Of a stretch of DNA of 64,000 nt, positions 35,587 through 44,570 are shown one piece after another (positions within the stretch are counted from its first letter, which is position 1; each line of letters opens with the position of its first letter). The notes under the pieces were generated by a model, which had not been told where the DNA came from, ran no database searches, and was given only the letters and a program-made list of their open reading frames with translations. This DNA comes from Streptomyces sp. TLI_235 (GTDB lineage: Bacteria > Actinomycetota > Actinomycetes > Streptomycetales > Streptomycetaceae). Position numbers and translations under genes: made by a program. The stretch covers positions 2,170,001 to 2,234,000 of the forward strand of contig NSGV01000001.1 in the NCBI GenBank assembly GCA_002300355.1, read 5' to 3'.

Positions 35587-36801
35587 TCAGTCGTCCGGCG
35601 TGTAGGACTCGACGACGGGGTGCCAGGTGTCCTGGAGCTGGGGCTGGGTGGAGCCGACGGCCCAGAGGGCACCGGTGCCGGGGACGGGGGTGACGGAGAA
35701 GAAGGAGGCTCCGGCCGCGGCGGGGTCGGCGGGGTGGTACGTCCAGGTGCCGTCGCGGTGGCGGAGGGTGAAGGCGGGGGTGGCGGCGCCGGGCTGTTCG
35801 CCGGCCGCCCAGAGGGTGCCGTCGGGGGTGGCGGCCACCGCGTGGAGCTGGCCGTCGGCCTCGGCGGGCGGGTCGGCGCTCTGCCAGTCGCGGCCGTCCC
35901 AGTGCAGCAGGTAGGGGCGGGCCGGGCCGTCCTCGTCGGTGGTGGAGCCGACGGCCCAGACGTCGTCCGGGGCGATGGCGGCGACGGACTCCAGGGTGGC
36001 GCTGCCGCCGTCCGGGCCTGGGGCGTCGACGATCCGCCAGGTGCGGCCGTCCCAGTGCTCGGTGAGCGGGCGGCCGGTGCCGTCCGGGTCGTAGGCGACG
36101 CCGACCGCCCAGAGGCCGCCGGCCCGGTCGGCGGCGGCGCCGAGCAGCAGGGCGTCGCCCTCCGTCCCCGGAGTGGGCACGGCGGCCCAGGCGGAGCCGT
36201 TCCAGTGGAGGGCGAGCGGGCGGGGTGCGGTGGTGCGGTCCTGGGCGGTGGCGCCGACGGCCCACAGGTCGTGCGGGCCGGTGGCGGCGAGGGCCAGCGG
36301 GTGGGCCGAGCGGTCGTCCGGTTCGGCGGGCAGCGGGGTCTCGCGCCAGCCGCGGCCGTCCCAGTGCAGGGCGAGGGCGCGGTCCTCGCCGGCGGCCGGG
36401 TCGTTACGGCTGCCGACGGCCCAGACGTCGGCGGGCCCGAACGGCAGGACGGCCTCCAGGCTGCCGGTGCCGCGGTGGCCGGGCACCTGGAGGCGCCGCC
36501 AGACACGGCCGTCGAAACGCTCGACCAAGGGGGTGCCGCCGGCCGGGCTCTCCTCGTAGCCGACGGCCCAGGCGGCGGACGGGCCGAGTGCGGCGACCGC
36601 GCGGAGCTCCTGGTTGCGGACGGCCGGCGGGATGCGCGCCGCGTGCCAGCCGGCGGGGCCGGACAGCGGGGCGGAGCCGTCGGCCGGGTCGGTGACCGGG
36701 ACGGGCGGGGCCGCCGCGGTGGCGGCCGCGCAGGCGAGTGCCAGCGTGGCCGCGCGGCGGAGCAGCCGCTCCGCCCGTCCGATCGGTGCGGTCCGTGCCA
36801 T
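35587..36801 (-). CDS. Secreted protein with WAVGS/HWDGxxW repeats (propeller-like)
   Basis: A 404-residue exported protein. A signal peptide (about 1-35: Arg-rich, then AATLALACAAATAAAPP) is followed by at least six repeats of about 50 residues, each reading roughly D-V/L-W-A-V-G-(20-25)-L-H-W-D/N-G-x-x-W. Examples are ADVWAVGSRNDP ... LALHWDGRGW and DDVWAVGSTTDE ... LLHWDGRDW, indicating a beta-propeller. No catalytic residues stand out. The ATG at 36801 follows a strong GGGAGGG site. It is secreted and probably binds a polymer or another protein; function unknown. Confidence 0.8.
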   Translation of the reverse strand: MARTAPIGRAERLLRRAATLALACAAATAAAPPVPVTDPADGSAPLSGPAGWHAARIPPAVRNQELRAVAALGPSAAWAVGYEESPAGGTPLVERFDGRVWRRLQVPGHRGTGSLEAVLPFGPADVWAVGSRNDPAAGEDRALALHWDGRGWRETPLPAEPDDRSAHPLALAATGPHDLWAVGATAQDRTTAPRPLALHWNGSAWAAVPTPGTEGDALLLGAAADRAGGLWAVGVAYDPDGTGRPLTEHWDGRTWRIVDAPGPDGGSATLESVAAIAPDDVWAVGSTTDEDGPARPYLLHWDGRDWQSADPPAEADGQLHAVAATPDGTLWAAGEQPGAATPAFTLRHRDGTWTYHPADPAAAGASFFSVTPVPGTGALWAVGSTQPQLQDTWHPVVESYTPDD

Positions 36802-37080
36802 CGGGTTCCCTCCCTCGCGCACCGGCCGATACAGGCCGTGCAGCACGAGTGCACCAACCCGCGGGCGGCGGAGCGAGCCACAGGCGCCGAGTCGTCGCAC
36901 AGTCGACCCGATCGGGTGACAGGTGACGAGGTTTCAGCGGCCTGCTCGCATGCCCGCGCGGCAGCGCCGCCACCCGGGACGCCCGGGCAGCCCGAGCCGA
37001 CCGGTCACCGGCACACCCGCAGACCCGCGCACCCGGGACGGAACCGAACTCCCCTCCTGAGCGGTCGCGTTGCGACGGGC

Positions 37081-37848
37081 TCAGTCGCCGTCCCTTGCGT
37101 GACGGGAGAGGGCCGAGGAGGCCAGCGAGTTGTGGATGGAGAAGGCGACCGTGCCGGGCAGGTAGCGGTCCTGGGACCACTCCACGGGGGTGCCGGTCGG
37201 GTCGGTGGTGCGGCGCTTCTCGCGCAGCAGCGGGCTGCCGCGGCGGCAGCCGAGCAGGCGGGCGTCCTCGGTGTTGGCGGCGACCACGTCGATGGTGTGG
37301 TCGGCGTCGGTGAAGAGGATGCCGTGCTCGCGCAGCGGCTCGGTGTGCGAGACCGCGTCGGCGGGCAGTTCGGCGACGATCTCGCCGACCCGCGGCGGGT
37401 AGACGGTGCGTTCGACCATCACCGGGGTGCCGGAGAGGGTGCGCAGGCGGAGCGTCACGTACACCTCGGTGCCCGGCTCCAGGCGGAGCAGCTCGCACTC
37501 GGTGGCGTCGGCCGGGCGGCGCACCAGCGACTCCAGCCGGCCACCGGGCTCCTCCCCCATGGAGCGGGCCCAGTGGGTGAAGCTGAGGAGTTCGGAGAAG
37601 CTCTGCACGCGGGCGTTGCCGAGCACCACGCGGCGGGTGCCGCGGCGGGAGGTGACCAGGCCGTCGGCGCGCAGCAGGGCGAGGGCCTGCCGGACGGTGC
37701 CGCGGGAGACGCCGTACCGCTCGGCGAGGGCGCCCTCGGCGGGGAGGCGGCCGGCCTCGCCGTAGCGGCCGGTGGTGATCGCCTCGCGGAGGTCGGCGGC
37801 CACCGTGCGGTAGAGGGCGCCGGTTGCGCGGTCCGGGTCTGCTGGCAC
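37081..37848 (-). CDS. GntR-family (HutC/UTRA) transcriptional regulator
   Basis: A 255-residue regulator: GntR winged-helix domain (about 10-75, LYRTVAADLREAITTGRYGEAGRLPAEGALAERYGVSRGTVRQALALLRADGLV) and a C-terminal UTRA ligand domain (about 90-235, with VEWSQDRYLPGTVAF near its end). PhnF/PhnR regulators of phosphonate uptake share this layout. It is divergent from the phosphonate-type ABC operon, and a perfect palindrome lies between them at 38033-38050. I chose the GTG at 37848; an ATG at 37884 lacks a ribosome site. The same site type recurs before two other operons nearby. Confidence 0.9.
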   Translation of the reverse strand: MPADPDRATGALYRTVAADLREAITTGRYGEAGRLPAEGALAERYGVSRGTVRQALALLRADGLVTSRRGTRRVVLGNARVQSFSELLSFTHWARSMGEEPGGRLESLVRRPADATECELLRLEPGTEVYVTLRLRTLSGTPVMVERTVYPPRVGEIVAELPADAVSHTEPLREHGILFTDADHTIDVVAANTEDARLLGCRRGSPLLREKRRTTDPTGTPVEWSQDRYLPGTVAFSIHNSLASSALSRHARDGD

Positions 37849-37984
37849 GGCGGTGTGGTCCTTCCTGGCAGGTGTCCGGCGCATTCGGCGCGGGGCGGAC
37901 GGCACCGACTGTAACCGTTTTCGATCACCGATCGGCGGGCCGGTCTCCACCGTTCCCGCAGCCGCCCCCTGTCCTGGGGCGTCC

Positions 37985-38006
37985 GTTCACCTTCCCGTCA
38001 CCGCCC
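37985..38006 (+). promoter_or_regulatory. PHO box (PhoP-binding direct repeats)
   Basis: GTTCACCTTCC and CGTCACCGCCC are two adjacent 11-bp direct repeats matching the Streptomyces PhoP consensus GTTCACC. They lie 112 bp upstream of the binding-protein start, suggesting induction under phosphate limitation. Confidence 0.72.
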
Positions 38007-38032
38007 TCCGGCGTACTTACCGGCGTCGCCGA

Positions 38033-38050
38033 AAGTTGGCTGGCCAACTT
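38033..38050. promoter_or_regulatory. GntR-type operator, site 1 (phosphonate-type ABC operon)
   Basis: A perfect inverted repeat with 8-bp arms, AAGTTGGC-TG-GCCAACTT, about 70 bp upstream of the binding-protein start and in the divergent region with the GntR gene. The AGTTG-N6-CAACT core (38034-38049) recurs at 44513-44528 and, partly, at 53189-53204. Confidence 0.78.
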
Positions 38051-38117
38051 GGCCGTCCGATCGGCGCCTCCCCGAGCGAATTCCCGCAGCAGCGCCCCTC
38101 ACCCTGGAGAACCATCC

Positions 38118-39293
38118 GTGACCGTGCACCGCGCCTGTGCCGCCGCCTTCGCGGCCGTGCTGACCGCCGCAGCGCTCTCCCTGTCCGCCTGCGGCTCCGC
38201 GGGCTCCTCCGCGGCCTCCGGCGACGCCGGCAAGCCCGCGGCGGGTGCCAAGGCCGCCAAGGACGCCGCCTCCGCCGCCGACCTGGGCGGCATGGACGCC
38301 CTGGTCGCCGCCGCCAAGAAGGAGGGGAAGCTGCACGTCATCACGCTGCCCCACGACTGGGCGAACTACGGCAAGATCCTCTCGGGCTTCAAGGCCAAGT
38401 ACGGCATCGAGATCGAGGAGGAGAACCCGGACGGCTCCAGCCAGGACGAGATCAACGCGATCACCTCCCGCAAGGGCCAGGAGCGCGCTCCCGACGTGGT
38501 CGACCTGGGCAGCGCCTTCGCCCTGCAGGCCGCCAAGGACGGGCTGCTCGCCCCCTACAAGGTCGCCGCCTTCGACAAGATCGCGGACACCATGAAGGAC
38601 CCGGCCGGCCTGCGGGTCAACGACTACGGCGGCTACATCTCGATCGGCTGCGACGCCAAGCGCGTCGGCACCTGCCCGAAGACCTTCGCCGACCTGCTGA
38701 AGCCCGAGTACAAGGGCAAGGTCGCGCTGAACGGCAACCCCACCAAGTCGGGTTCGGCCTTCGGCGGCGTGTACGCGGCGGCGCTGGCCAACGGCGGCTC
38801 GCTGGACAACATCCAGCCCGGCATCGACTTCTTCGCCAAGCTGAAGCAGTCCGGCAACTTCAACCCGGTCGAGTCGACCCCGGCCACCGTCGAGAAGGGC
38901 GAGACCCCGATCTCGATCGACTGGTCGTACCTGAACGCGGGCTACACCGACGAGTTCAAGGGCAAGGGCATCGACTGGCAGGTCGCCGTCCCCTCCGACG
39001 GCTCCTACGCCCAGTACTACAACCAGGGCGTCAACAAGTTCGCCCCGCACCCGGCGGCCGCCCGCCTGTGGCAGGAGTACCTCTTCAGCGCCGAGGGCCA
39101 GAACCTGTACCTGGGCGGCTACGCCACCCCGGCCCTGTTCGACGCCCTGAAGAAGGACGGCACCCTCGACTCCGCCGCGGCTGCCAAGCTGCCGGCCGTC
39201 GAGAAGCCCTTCACCACCTTCCCGAGCCAGGACCAGATCACGGCCGCCAAGAAGGTCGTGACCGAGAACTGGACCAAGGCGATCGCGGGCTGA
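38118..39293 (+). CDS. ABC transporter substrate-binding lipoprotein (AEP/phosphonate type)
   Basis: A 391-residue periplasmic-binding lipoprotein. The signal ends in a lipobox with the acylated Cys at C25 (LSAC), followed by an Ala/Ser/Gly linker. The body is a family-1 extracellular binding protein of the iron/thiamine/2-aminoethylphosphonate type: LHVITLPHDWANYGKIL near 75, SRKGQERAPDVVDLGSAFA near 120, YISIGCDAKRVGTCPKTFADLLKPEYKGKVAL near 175-205 and TPISIDWSYLNAGY near 265. It heads a four-gene importer operon with GTG start and GGAG site. Phosphonate is inferred from the GntR/UTRA partner and from co-regulated phosphonate enzymes at 51-53 kb. Confidence 0.82.
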   Translation: MTVHRACAAAFAAVLTAAALSLSACGSAGSSAASGDAGKPAAGAKAAKDAASAADLGGMDALVAAAKKEGKLHVITLPHDWANYGKILSGFKAKYGIEIEEENPDGSSQDEINAITSRKGQERAPDVVDLGSAFALQAAKDGLLAPYKVAAFDKIADTMKDPAGLRVNDYGGYISIGCDAKRVGTCPKTFADLLKPEYKGKVALNGNPTKSGSAFGGVYAAALANGGSLDNIQPGIDFFAKLKQSGNFNPVESTPATVEKGETPISIDWSYLNAGYTDEFKGKGIDWQVAVPSDGSYAQYYNQGVNKFAPHPAAARLWQEYLFSAEGQNLYLGGYATPALFDALKKDGTLDSAAAAKLPAVEKPFTTFPSQDQITAAKKVVTENWTKAIAG

Positions 39294-39301
39294 TCGACAC
39301 C

Positions 39302-40258
39302 ATGACCACGGCTCCCACCCCGGTGCCGGCCCCGGCCGCCGCTGACCCCAGCGGCGGCCCGGGCGCCGTGGCCGCCGGGTCCCCCGCTCCTCCGCCCGCC
39401 CCGCGGGTCCGCCGCCTGCGCGGCGGTTCCTGGCTGGCCGCGCTGCCGCTGCTGGCGTTCTTCGCGATCGGCTTCGGCCTGCCCGCGATCGCCATCGTCA
39501 CCGGCGCGTTCACGCTCTCCTCGGACGCCGAGACGGGCGCCGGCTCGTTCAGCACCGCCAATGTCACCGACTCGGTGCAGGGCGCCTACTGGACGGCCCT
39601 GCTGAGCAGCGTCAAGCTCTCCGCGCTCACCGCCCTGATCGGCACCGTCGTCGGACTGCCGCTCGCCCAGGCGGTGGTGACCTCGCGCTTCCGTGCCGTC
39701 CGCGAGGCGGTGCTGACCGCCTCCGGCGTGCTCGCCAACTTCGGCGGACTGCCGCTGGCCTTCGCCTTCGTCGCCACCCTCGGCAACGCCGGCGAGATCA
39801 CCAAGCTGTTCCACCTCACCGACCACGGCTGGACGCTCTACGGCTTCACCGGCCTGAGCATCGCCTACCTGTACTTCCTGGTGCCGCTGATGGTCCTCAC
39901 CATCACCCCGGCCCTGGACGGGCTGCGCACCCAGTGGCGCGAGGCGGCCGCCAACAACCGGGCCACCGCGCTGCAGTACTGGCGGCACGTCGCGCTGCCG
40001 ATCCTGCTGCCCTCCCTGCTCGGCGGCTACGTGCTGCTGTTCGGCAGCGCGTTCGCCGCGTACGCCACCGCCGCGGCGATGGTCGGTGCGACCGTCCCGC
40101 TGATCAGCCGGTCGATCGCCGACGCGCTCTCCGGCAACGTCCTGGTCGGCCAGGGCAACCTCGCCCTCGCCCTCAGCCTCGACATGATCGTCGTCGCCGT
40201 CCTGGTGATGGCCGTCTACCTGCCCCTCCAGCGCCGGAGCGCCCGATGGCTCAGCTGA
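39302..40258 (+). CDS. ABC importer permease 1
   Basis: A 318-residue permease with a Pro/Ala-rich cytosolic N-tail (about 1-45) and six membrane helices. The coupling loop reads EAAANNRATALQYWRHVALPILLPSLLGGY near 220-248, the EAA motif contacting the ATPase. It follows the binding-protein stop by eight bases and overlaps the second permease by 13 bases. This matches the two-permease layout of AEP and iron importers. Confidence 0.88.
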   Translation: MTTAPTPVPAPAAADPSGGPGAVAAGSPAPPPAPRVRRLRGGSWLAALPLLAFFAIGFGLPAIAIVTGAFTLSSDAETGAGSFSTANVTDSVQGAYWTALLSSVKLSALTALIGTVVGLPLAQAVVTSRFRAVREAVLTASGVLANFGGLPLAFAFVATLGNAGEITKLFHLTDHGWTLYGFTGLSIAYLYFLVPLMVLTITPALDGLRTQWREAAANNRATALQYWRHVALPILLPSLLGGYVLLFGSAFAAYATAAAMVGATVPLISRSIADALSGNVLVGQGNLALALSLDMIVVAVLVMAVYLPLQRRSARWLS

Positions 40259-41091
40259 CCCAGCGGCTCGGCGGCGGCCGACGCCCGCGCCTGTGGCGCG
40301 GCGCCGTCCTGCTCGTCGCCGGCCTGTACTTCCTCGTGCCGATGGCCGCCTCGGTTTGGTTCTCCGTCGACAACCGGTCCGGCGGCGTGCAGTTCGACGC
40401 CTACACCGGCCTGCTGAGCGCCCCCGGCTTCACCGACGCCCTGGTGCTCACCCTCGAACTCGCAGCCGTCACCGTGGTGGTGCTGCTGGCGCTGCTCGTC
40501 CCGGCGCTGATCGCCGCCCGGCTCGGCACGGCCCGGATGCGCTCCGTCCTCGAAGTGGTGTGCACCCTGCCGCTGGTGGTGCCGCCGGTCGCCTTCACCG
40601 CCGGTGTGATCGGCGTGCTGCGGTGGGGACCGGACCACCTGATGGACACCCCGTTCTTCCAGACGATCGTCTTCATCCAGCAGCCGGAGTTCCCGCTCGT
40701 CCTGGTGATCGCCTACGTGCTGATGTCGCTGCCGCTCGCCTACCGCGCCCTGGACTCGGGACTGCGCGCGGTCGACGTCCGCACCCTGGTGGAGGCCGCC
40801 CGCAGCTGCGGCGCGAGCTGGCCGCGGGCCGTCGTCACCGTCGTCCTGCCGAACCTGCGCGGCGCCCTGCTGAACGCCGCCTTCCTCACCCTCGCGCTGG
40901 TGCTCGGCGAGTTCACCGCCGCCTCCATCCTCGGGTACCAGCCCTTCGCGGTCTGGGTGTACTCGGTGGGCAACAGCCAGGGCCAGATGTCCGTCGCGGT
41001 GTCCGTGCTGAGCCTGCTGATCACCTGGGTGCTGCTGCTCCTGCTCGCCGCCGCCGGCCGCGAGCGCCGCCCCGCACCCGCCCAATCCTGA
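40246..41091 (+). CDS. ABC importer permease 2
   Basis: A 281-residue permease with about six hydrophobic helices and an EAA-type loop EAARSCGASWPRAVVTVVLPNLRGAL near 183-208. Its ATG at 40246 lies 13 bases inside the first permease gene, showing translational coupling, and it ends 13 bases before the ATPase gene. It is the partner of the upstream permease in a heterodimeric channel. Confidence 0.88.
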   Translation: MAQLTQRLGGGRRPRLWRGAVLLVAGLYFLVPMAASVWFSVDNRSGGVQFDAYTGLLSAPGFTDALVLTLELAAVTVVVLLALLVPALIAARLGTARMRSVLEVVCTLPLVVPPVAFTAGVIGVLRWGPDHLMDTPFFQTIVFIQQPEFPLVLVIAYVLMSLPLAYRALDSGLRAVDVRTLVEAARSCGASWPRAVVTVVLPNLRGALLNAAFLTLALVLGEFTAASILGYQPFAVWVYSVGNSQGQMSVAVSVLSLLITWVLLLLLAAAGRERRPAPAQS

Positions 41092-41104
41092 CCGGAGACC
41101 CCGC

Positions 41105-42205
41105 ATGAGCACCGCCGCCCCGCACTCCCCCGCCGCCCCGCAGGCCCCGGCCGCCGCCGCGGGCGGTGCCACCGTCGAATTCCGCGGCCTGCGCCGCTCG
41201 TTCGGCGCCACCACCGCCCTCGACGGCCTCGACCTGGACGTCCGGCCCGGCGAACTCCTCGCGCTGCTGGGCCCGTCCGGCTGCGGCAAGACCACCGCGC
41301 TGCGCATCCTGGCCGGCTTCGAGACCCACGACGCCGGCGAGGTACTGGTCGACGGCAAGCCCGTCACCGGCATCCCGGCGCACCGACGCGACGCCGGCAT
41401 GGTCTTCCAGTCGTACAGCCTCTTCCCGCACCTGACCGCGCTCGACAACGTCGCCTTCGGACTGCGGATGCGCGGCACCGCCAAGGCCGAACGGCGCGCC
41501 CGCGCCCAGGAACTGCTGGAGCTCGTCGGCCTGCCGCAGCACGCCGGCCGCTACCCGCACCAGCTCTCCGGCGGCCAGCAGCAGCGGATCGCGCTCGCCC
41601 GCGCGCTCGCCCTCAAGCCCCGGGTGCTGCTGCTGGACGAGCCGCTCTCCGCCCTGGACGCGAAGGTGCGGCTCGCCCTGCGCGAGGAGATCCGCCGCCT
41701 GCAGCGCGAACTCGGCATCACCACCCTGTTCGTGACGCACGACCAGGAGGAGGCGCTCTCCATGGCCGACCGGGTCGCCGTGCTGCGGGCCGGCCGCCTG
41801 GAGCAGTGCGCGGCGCCCGCCGAGCTGTACGCCCGGCCGGCCACCGCCTTCGTCGCCGAGTTCGTCGGCACCATGAGCCGCATCCCCTGCGAGCGCGCCG
41901 GGTCGGGCGCCGCCCTGCTCGGCCGGACGTACCCGGTCGACGGCACGCTGCCCGCCGACGGCCCGCTGGAGGTGCTCGTCCGGCCGGAGAACGTCGCGCT
42001 GCGGCCCGCCGCGGGCGGCACCGCCCAGGTCACCGGCGCATCCTTCCTCGGCGCCGTCACCCGGCTCACCGTCCGGCTCGCCGACGGCACCGAGGTCAAG
42101 GCCGACCTGGCCACCGAGGCCGCCGCCGCGCTGCCGCCCGGCAGCCGCGCCGAGATCGTCCTGCCGGACCGGCCCGTCCTGGTCGACCGCCGCCGGCAGT
42201 CCTGA
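41105..42205 (+). CDS. ABC importer ATP-binding protein
   Basis: A 366-residue ATPase: Walker A GPSGCGKTT (about 56-64), Q-loop MVFQSYSLFPHL (about 98-109), signature LSGGQQQR (about 155-162), Walker B VLLLDEPLSALD (about 175-186) and H-loop FVTHDQEEAL (about 208-217). A C-terminal TOBE-like domain (about 250-360, VRPENVALR) is typical of importers of the spermidine/iron/AEP group. It is the last gene of the importer operon and is followed by an inverted repeat at 42219-42260. Confidence 0.92.
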   Translation: MSTAAPHSPAAPQAPAAAAGGATVEFRGLRRSFGATTALDGLDLDVRPGELLALLGPSGCGKTTALRILAGFETHDAGEVLVDGKPVTGIPAHRRDAGMVFQSYSLFPHLTALDNVAFGLRMRGTAKAERRARAQELLELVGLPQHAGRYPHQLSGGQQQRIALARALALKPRVLLLDEPLSALDAKVRLALREEIRRLQRELGITTLFVTHDQEEALSMADRVAVLRAGRLEQCAAPAELYARPATAFVAEFVGTMSRIPCERAGSGAALLGRTYPVDGTLPADGPLEVLVRPENVALRPAAGGTAQVTGASFLGAVTRLTVRLADGTEVKADLATEAAAALPPGSRAEIVLPDRPVLVDRRRQS

Positions 42206-42218
42206 CCCACTGATCCCC

Positions 42219-42260
42219 GCGGTCACCCCGGATGCGTCCCGACGCCACCGGGGTGGCCGC
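42219..42260 (+). terminator. Terminator of the ABC importer operon
   Basis: GCGGTCACCCCGG pairs with CCGGGGTGGCCGC (one mismatch) 13 bases past the ATPase stop, and just upstream of the next gene's start, which then needs its own promoter. Confidence 0.7.
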
Positions 42261-42278
42261 CTTGCGTAAGGTGCACCC

Positions 42279-42944
42279 ATGCCCCACACCCCCGCCGCCG
42301 TCCTGTTCGACATGGACGGCACGCTCGTCGACACCGAGCCCCTCTGGTGGCAGGCCGCCGCCGAGACCGCGGCCGGGCTCGGCCTCACCCTCACCGAGGA
42401 CGACCTGCCCGAGGTGCTCGGCCGGGCCGCCGAGCACACCGCCGCCCACCTGCACCGGGCCAGCGGGACCGACCTGGCCGAGGCCGAACTCGTGGAGCGG
42501 CTCAACCGGGCCTTCGCCGGCAAGGTCGCCGCCGAGGTCGTCCCCCGGCCGGGCGCCCTCGACCTGCTCGCCGCCCTGCGCACCGCCGAGGTGCCCACCG
42601 CGCTGGTCTCCGCCTCGCCACGGCGCGTCGTCGACCTGGTGCTCGGCGCGATCGGCGACCGCTGGTTCACCACCACCGTCGCCGTCGAGGACACCGAGCG
42701 CACCAAGCCCGACCCGGACCCGTACCTCGCCGCCGCCGAGCGCCTCGGCCTCGACCCGGCCGCGTGCGTGGCCGTCGAGGACAGCCCGGCCGGGGTCGCC
42801 TCCGCGGTCGCCGCGGGCTGTGCGGTGCTCGCCGTGCCCTCGACCGTCCCGATCGCCGCGCACGGCCGGATCACCCTCCTCGACAGCCTCGAAGAGGCCG
42901 ACGTCGCCCTGCTGCACACCCTCGCCGCCGCCCGGCCGGCCTGA
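42279..42944 (+). CDS. HAD-family hydrolase (beta-phosphoglucomutase-like)
   Basis: A 221-residue HAD phosphatase with motif I D-M-D-G-T (LFDMDGTLVDTEPLWW, residues 9-24), motif II VSASPRRVV near 109, motif III around TKPDPDPYLAAAERLG near 142 and motif IV CVAVEDSPAGVASAV near 164. The DxD first motif shows an ordinary phosphatase or mutase, not a phosphonatase (which has DxA). The substrate is unknown. Its TGA overlaps the ATG of the SMR gene by one base, so they are co-translated. Confidence 0.88.
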   Translation: MPHTPAAVLFDMDGTLVDTEPLWWQAAAETAAGLGLTLTEDDLPEVLGRAAEHTAAHLHRASGTDLAEAELVERLNRAFAGKVAAEVVPRPGALDLLAALRTAEVPTALVSASPRRVVDLVLGAIGDRWFTTTVAVEDTERTKPDPDPYLAAAERLGLDPAACVAVEDSPAGVASAVAAGCAVLAVPSTVPIAAHGRITLLDSLEEADVALLHTLAAARPA

Positions 42945-43264
42945 TGCCGTACCTTCTGCTCGCGCTCGCCATCGCCAGCGAGGTCTGCGCCACCAGCCTG
43001 CTCAAACTCACCGACGGTTTCAGCCGGTTGTGGCCGAGCATCGGGGTGGCCCTGGGCTACGTGCTCTCCTTCCTGCTGCTCGGCCGCGCCCTTAAGCACA
43101 TCCCGGTCTCGGTGGCCTACGCCGTCTGGTCCGGCGCCGGCACCGCCGCCGTCGCCGCGATCGGCGCCACCTTCTTCGCCGAACCCCTGGGCCGCCTCCA
43201 GTGGCTGGGCATCGCCCTGGTCATCGCCGGCGTCATCGTCATCAACCTTCGCGGCGGCCACTGA
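42944..43264 (+). CDS. Small multidrug resistance (SMR/EmrE-type) transporter
   Basis: A 106-residue protein with four membrane helices. The essential proton/substrate Glu is E13 in LLALAIASEVCATSLLKLT, followed by VAYAVWSGAGTAAVA near 58-72 and a last helix ending VIVINL. It exports cationic compounds such as quaternary ammonium dyes by proton exchange, usually as a dimer. It overlaps the HAD gene by one base, and its stop overlaps the convergent membrane protein gene by 23 bases. Confidence 0.93.
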   Translation: MPYLLLALAIASEVCATSLLKLTDGFSRLWPSIGVALGYVLSFLLLGRALKHIPVSVAYAVWSGAGTAAVAAIGATFFAEPLGRLQWLGIALVIAGVIVINLRGGH

Positions 43265-44363
43265 GGTTCGGCCGGACCGACTCGTCCGCCGTCTCGCGCG
43301 GTGACGGCACGTCGACCTGGGCGGCCGGCCCCGGAGGGCGGGCCGCCGCAGGCGATTCCACCGGCGGCACCTGCCCCAGGAGCATCCCGGGGACCTGGGT
43401 GGCCAGCAGGACGACGGGCGCGATCGGCGCCAGCTTGTCGGCGTCGATCCCCGCCCAGCCCGCGACCAGCAGGATGCCGAGGCCGACCAGCACGGCGGCA
43501 ACCGCTGCGAGCGCCCTTCTGCCTGGCCGGGGTCCGGCCGCCTCGGGCGCCGTCCCGGCTCCGGCGCGCTCCTCGGCCAGCGCCAGGGGACATGCCTCCG
43601 TTGCGGTGCGGAGGCGGCGCAGCTCTCCGGCCAGCCCGTCCGCCGAGGCCCGGCCGCGCAGGACCTCTGCCAGGAGAGCGTCCAGCGCTGCCGAGGCCGC
43701 CGCTGCCTGTCCGACCAGCTCCCGCCGCATTCCGGGCCGCAGCGAGATGCCGTAGCGGGCGTCCCGGTCGAGCGCCTCGCCGACCCGGCCCACCGCTTCG
43801 TCGAGTGCCGCGCGGGTCCGGCGGGTCGGCGCCCGCAGATCCGCCGCGCAGGCCAGCAGCGCCACGGCGACGGCGTGGTCGAGGAGTTCGCGGCTGTGGC
43901 GGCGCTCGACCGCCGTCCCGTCCAGCCGCAGCAGCGCGAGGCACAGCCCTAGCAGGCAGAAGGTGGGAAGGACGACGACGAAGAGGACGAGCCGGGTCGG
44001 CCCGACCGTGCACCAGGCGACCAGCGCGGCCGCCAACGGCATCAGCGCGACGACGGCCACCCACGCGCGTTCGGCCTCGCTGCGGCGGGCCACGGCCGAC
44101 CAGCCGGCCAGCCACCCCTCCAGCTCCCCGTGCAGGCCGCGCACCGCGTCCGGCGGGTCCTCCCAGTCCACCGCCGCGCACCGGTCCTGTGCCCTGCGGA
44201 TGGCCGCTGCCCGGCTCGGGCCGGGCCCGGACCGCACCAGCAGCCGGCGTCCCCGGCCTCTCAGCAGCACCAGCTCGCCTGCGATCAGGAGGCCGACCAA
44301 CGGACCGAACCATGCGAACCACAGCGGCAACAGCGTCCCGTAGACCCATCCCGTCCATGCCAT
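43242..44363 (-). CDS. Hypothetical membrane protein
   Basis: A 373-residue protein with hydrophobic helices at about 2-25, 92-110, 115-140 and a pair near 290-340. The long soluble stretch between about 150 and 285 is helical and rich in Arg/Glu/Ala, perhaps a coiled coil. I recognise no family. The start is set at the ATG 44363 because GGGAGG lies eight bases before it; an earlier ATG at 44468 has only a weak site. It ends inside the SMR gene (convergent 23-bp overlap). Confidence 0.7.
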   Translation of the reverse strand: MAWTGWVYGTLLPLWFAWFGPLVGLLIAGELVLLRGRGRRLLVRSGPGPSRAAAIRRAQDRCAAVDWEDPPDAVRGLHGELEGWLAGWSAVARRSEAERAWVAVVALMPLAAALVAWCTVGPTRLVLFVVVLPTFCLLGLCLALLRLDGTAVERRHSRELLDHAVAVALLACAADLRAPTRRTRAALDEAVGRVGEALDRDARYGISLRPGMRRELVGQAAAASAALDALLAEVLRGRASADGLAGELRRLRTATEACPLALAEERAGAGTAPEAAGPRPGRRALAAVAAVLVGLGILLVAGWAGIDADKLAPIAPVVLLATQVPGMLLGQVPPVESPAAARPPGPAAQVDVPSPRETADESVRPNLSGRREG

Positions 44364-44512
44364 GGCCCAAGCCTCCCGCACCACGCCGACATGCCGTGCC
44401 GCAGGCGGGTGCACCGTGGCGACCCGCCGGTCCGGGGAGGGTTCGCGGTTCTTCCGACGGGGCGTCATGCCGTGTTCACCCGGGCGCCGCCGGGGGCCGG
44501 GTCAATGGTGCG

Positions 44513-44528
44513 AGTTGTTCAGCCAACT
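44513..44528. promoter_or_regulatory. GntR-type operator, site 2 (nuclease/phospholipase operon)
   Basis: AGTTG-N6-CAACT, flanked by CG on both sides so the arms reach 7 bp (44511-44530), 43 bp before the GTG at 44571. It has the same core and spacing as the palindrome before the phosphonate-type ABC operon. Its position also argues against the earlier ATG at 44505 as start. Confidence 0.7.
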
Positions 44529-44570
44529 CGAACCAGCTGCGCCAAGGGCGGTGCGGCGGACAGGACTTCC

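Noticed and set aside
35338..37914. Very long plus-strand open frame of 858 codons
   Set aside because: It lies antisense to the secreted repeat protein and the GntR gene and has a Gly/Arg/Ala-biased shadow composition.
42279..42944. The HAD gene after the importer as the phosphonatase
   Set aside because: Its motif I is D-M-D-G-T with the second Asp kept; the phosphonatase hallmark D-x-A and the Schiff-base Lys are found only in the gene at 51307-51984.
44474..44480. PHO box upstream of the phospholipase operon
   Set aside because: A single GTTCACC occurs, but the next 11-bp unit matches at only about three of seven positions, so the direct-repeat structure is missing.
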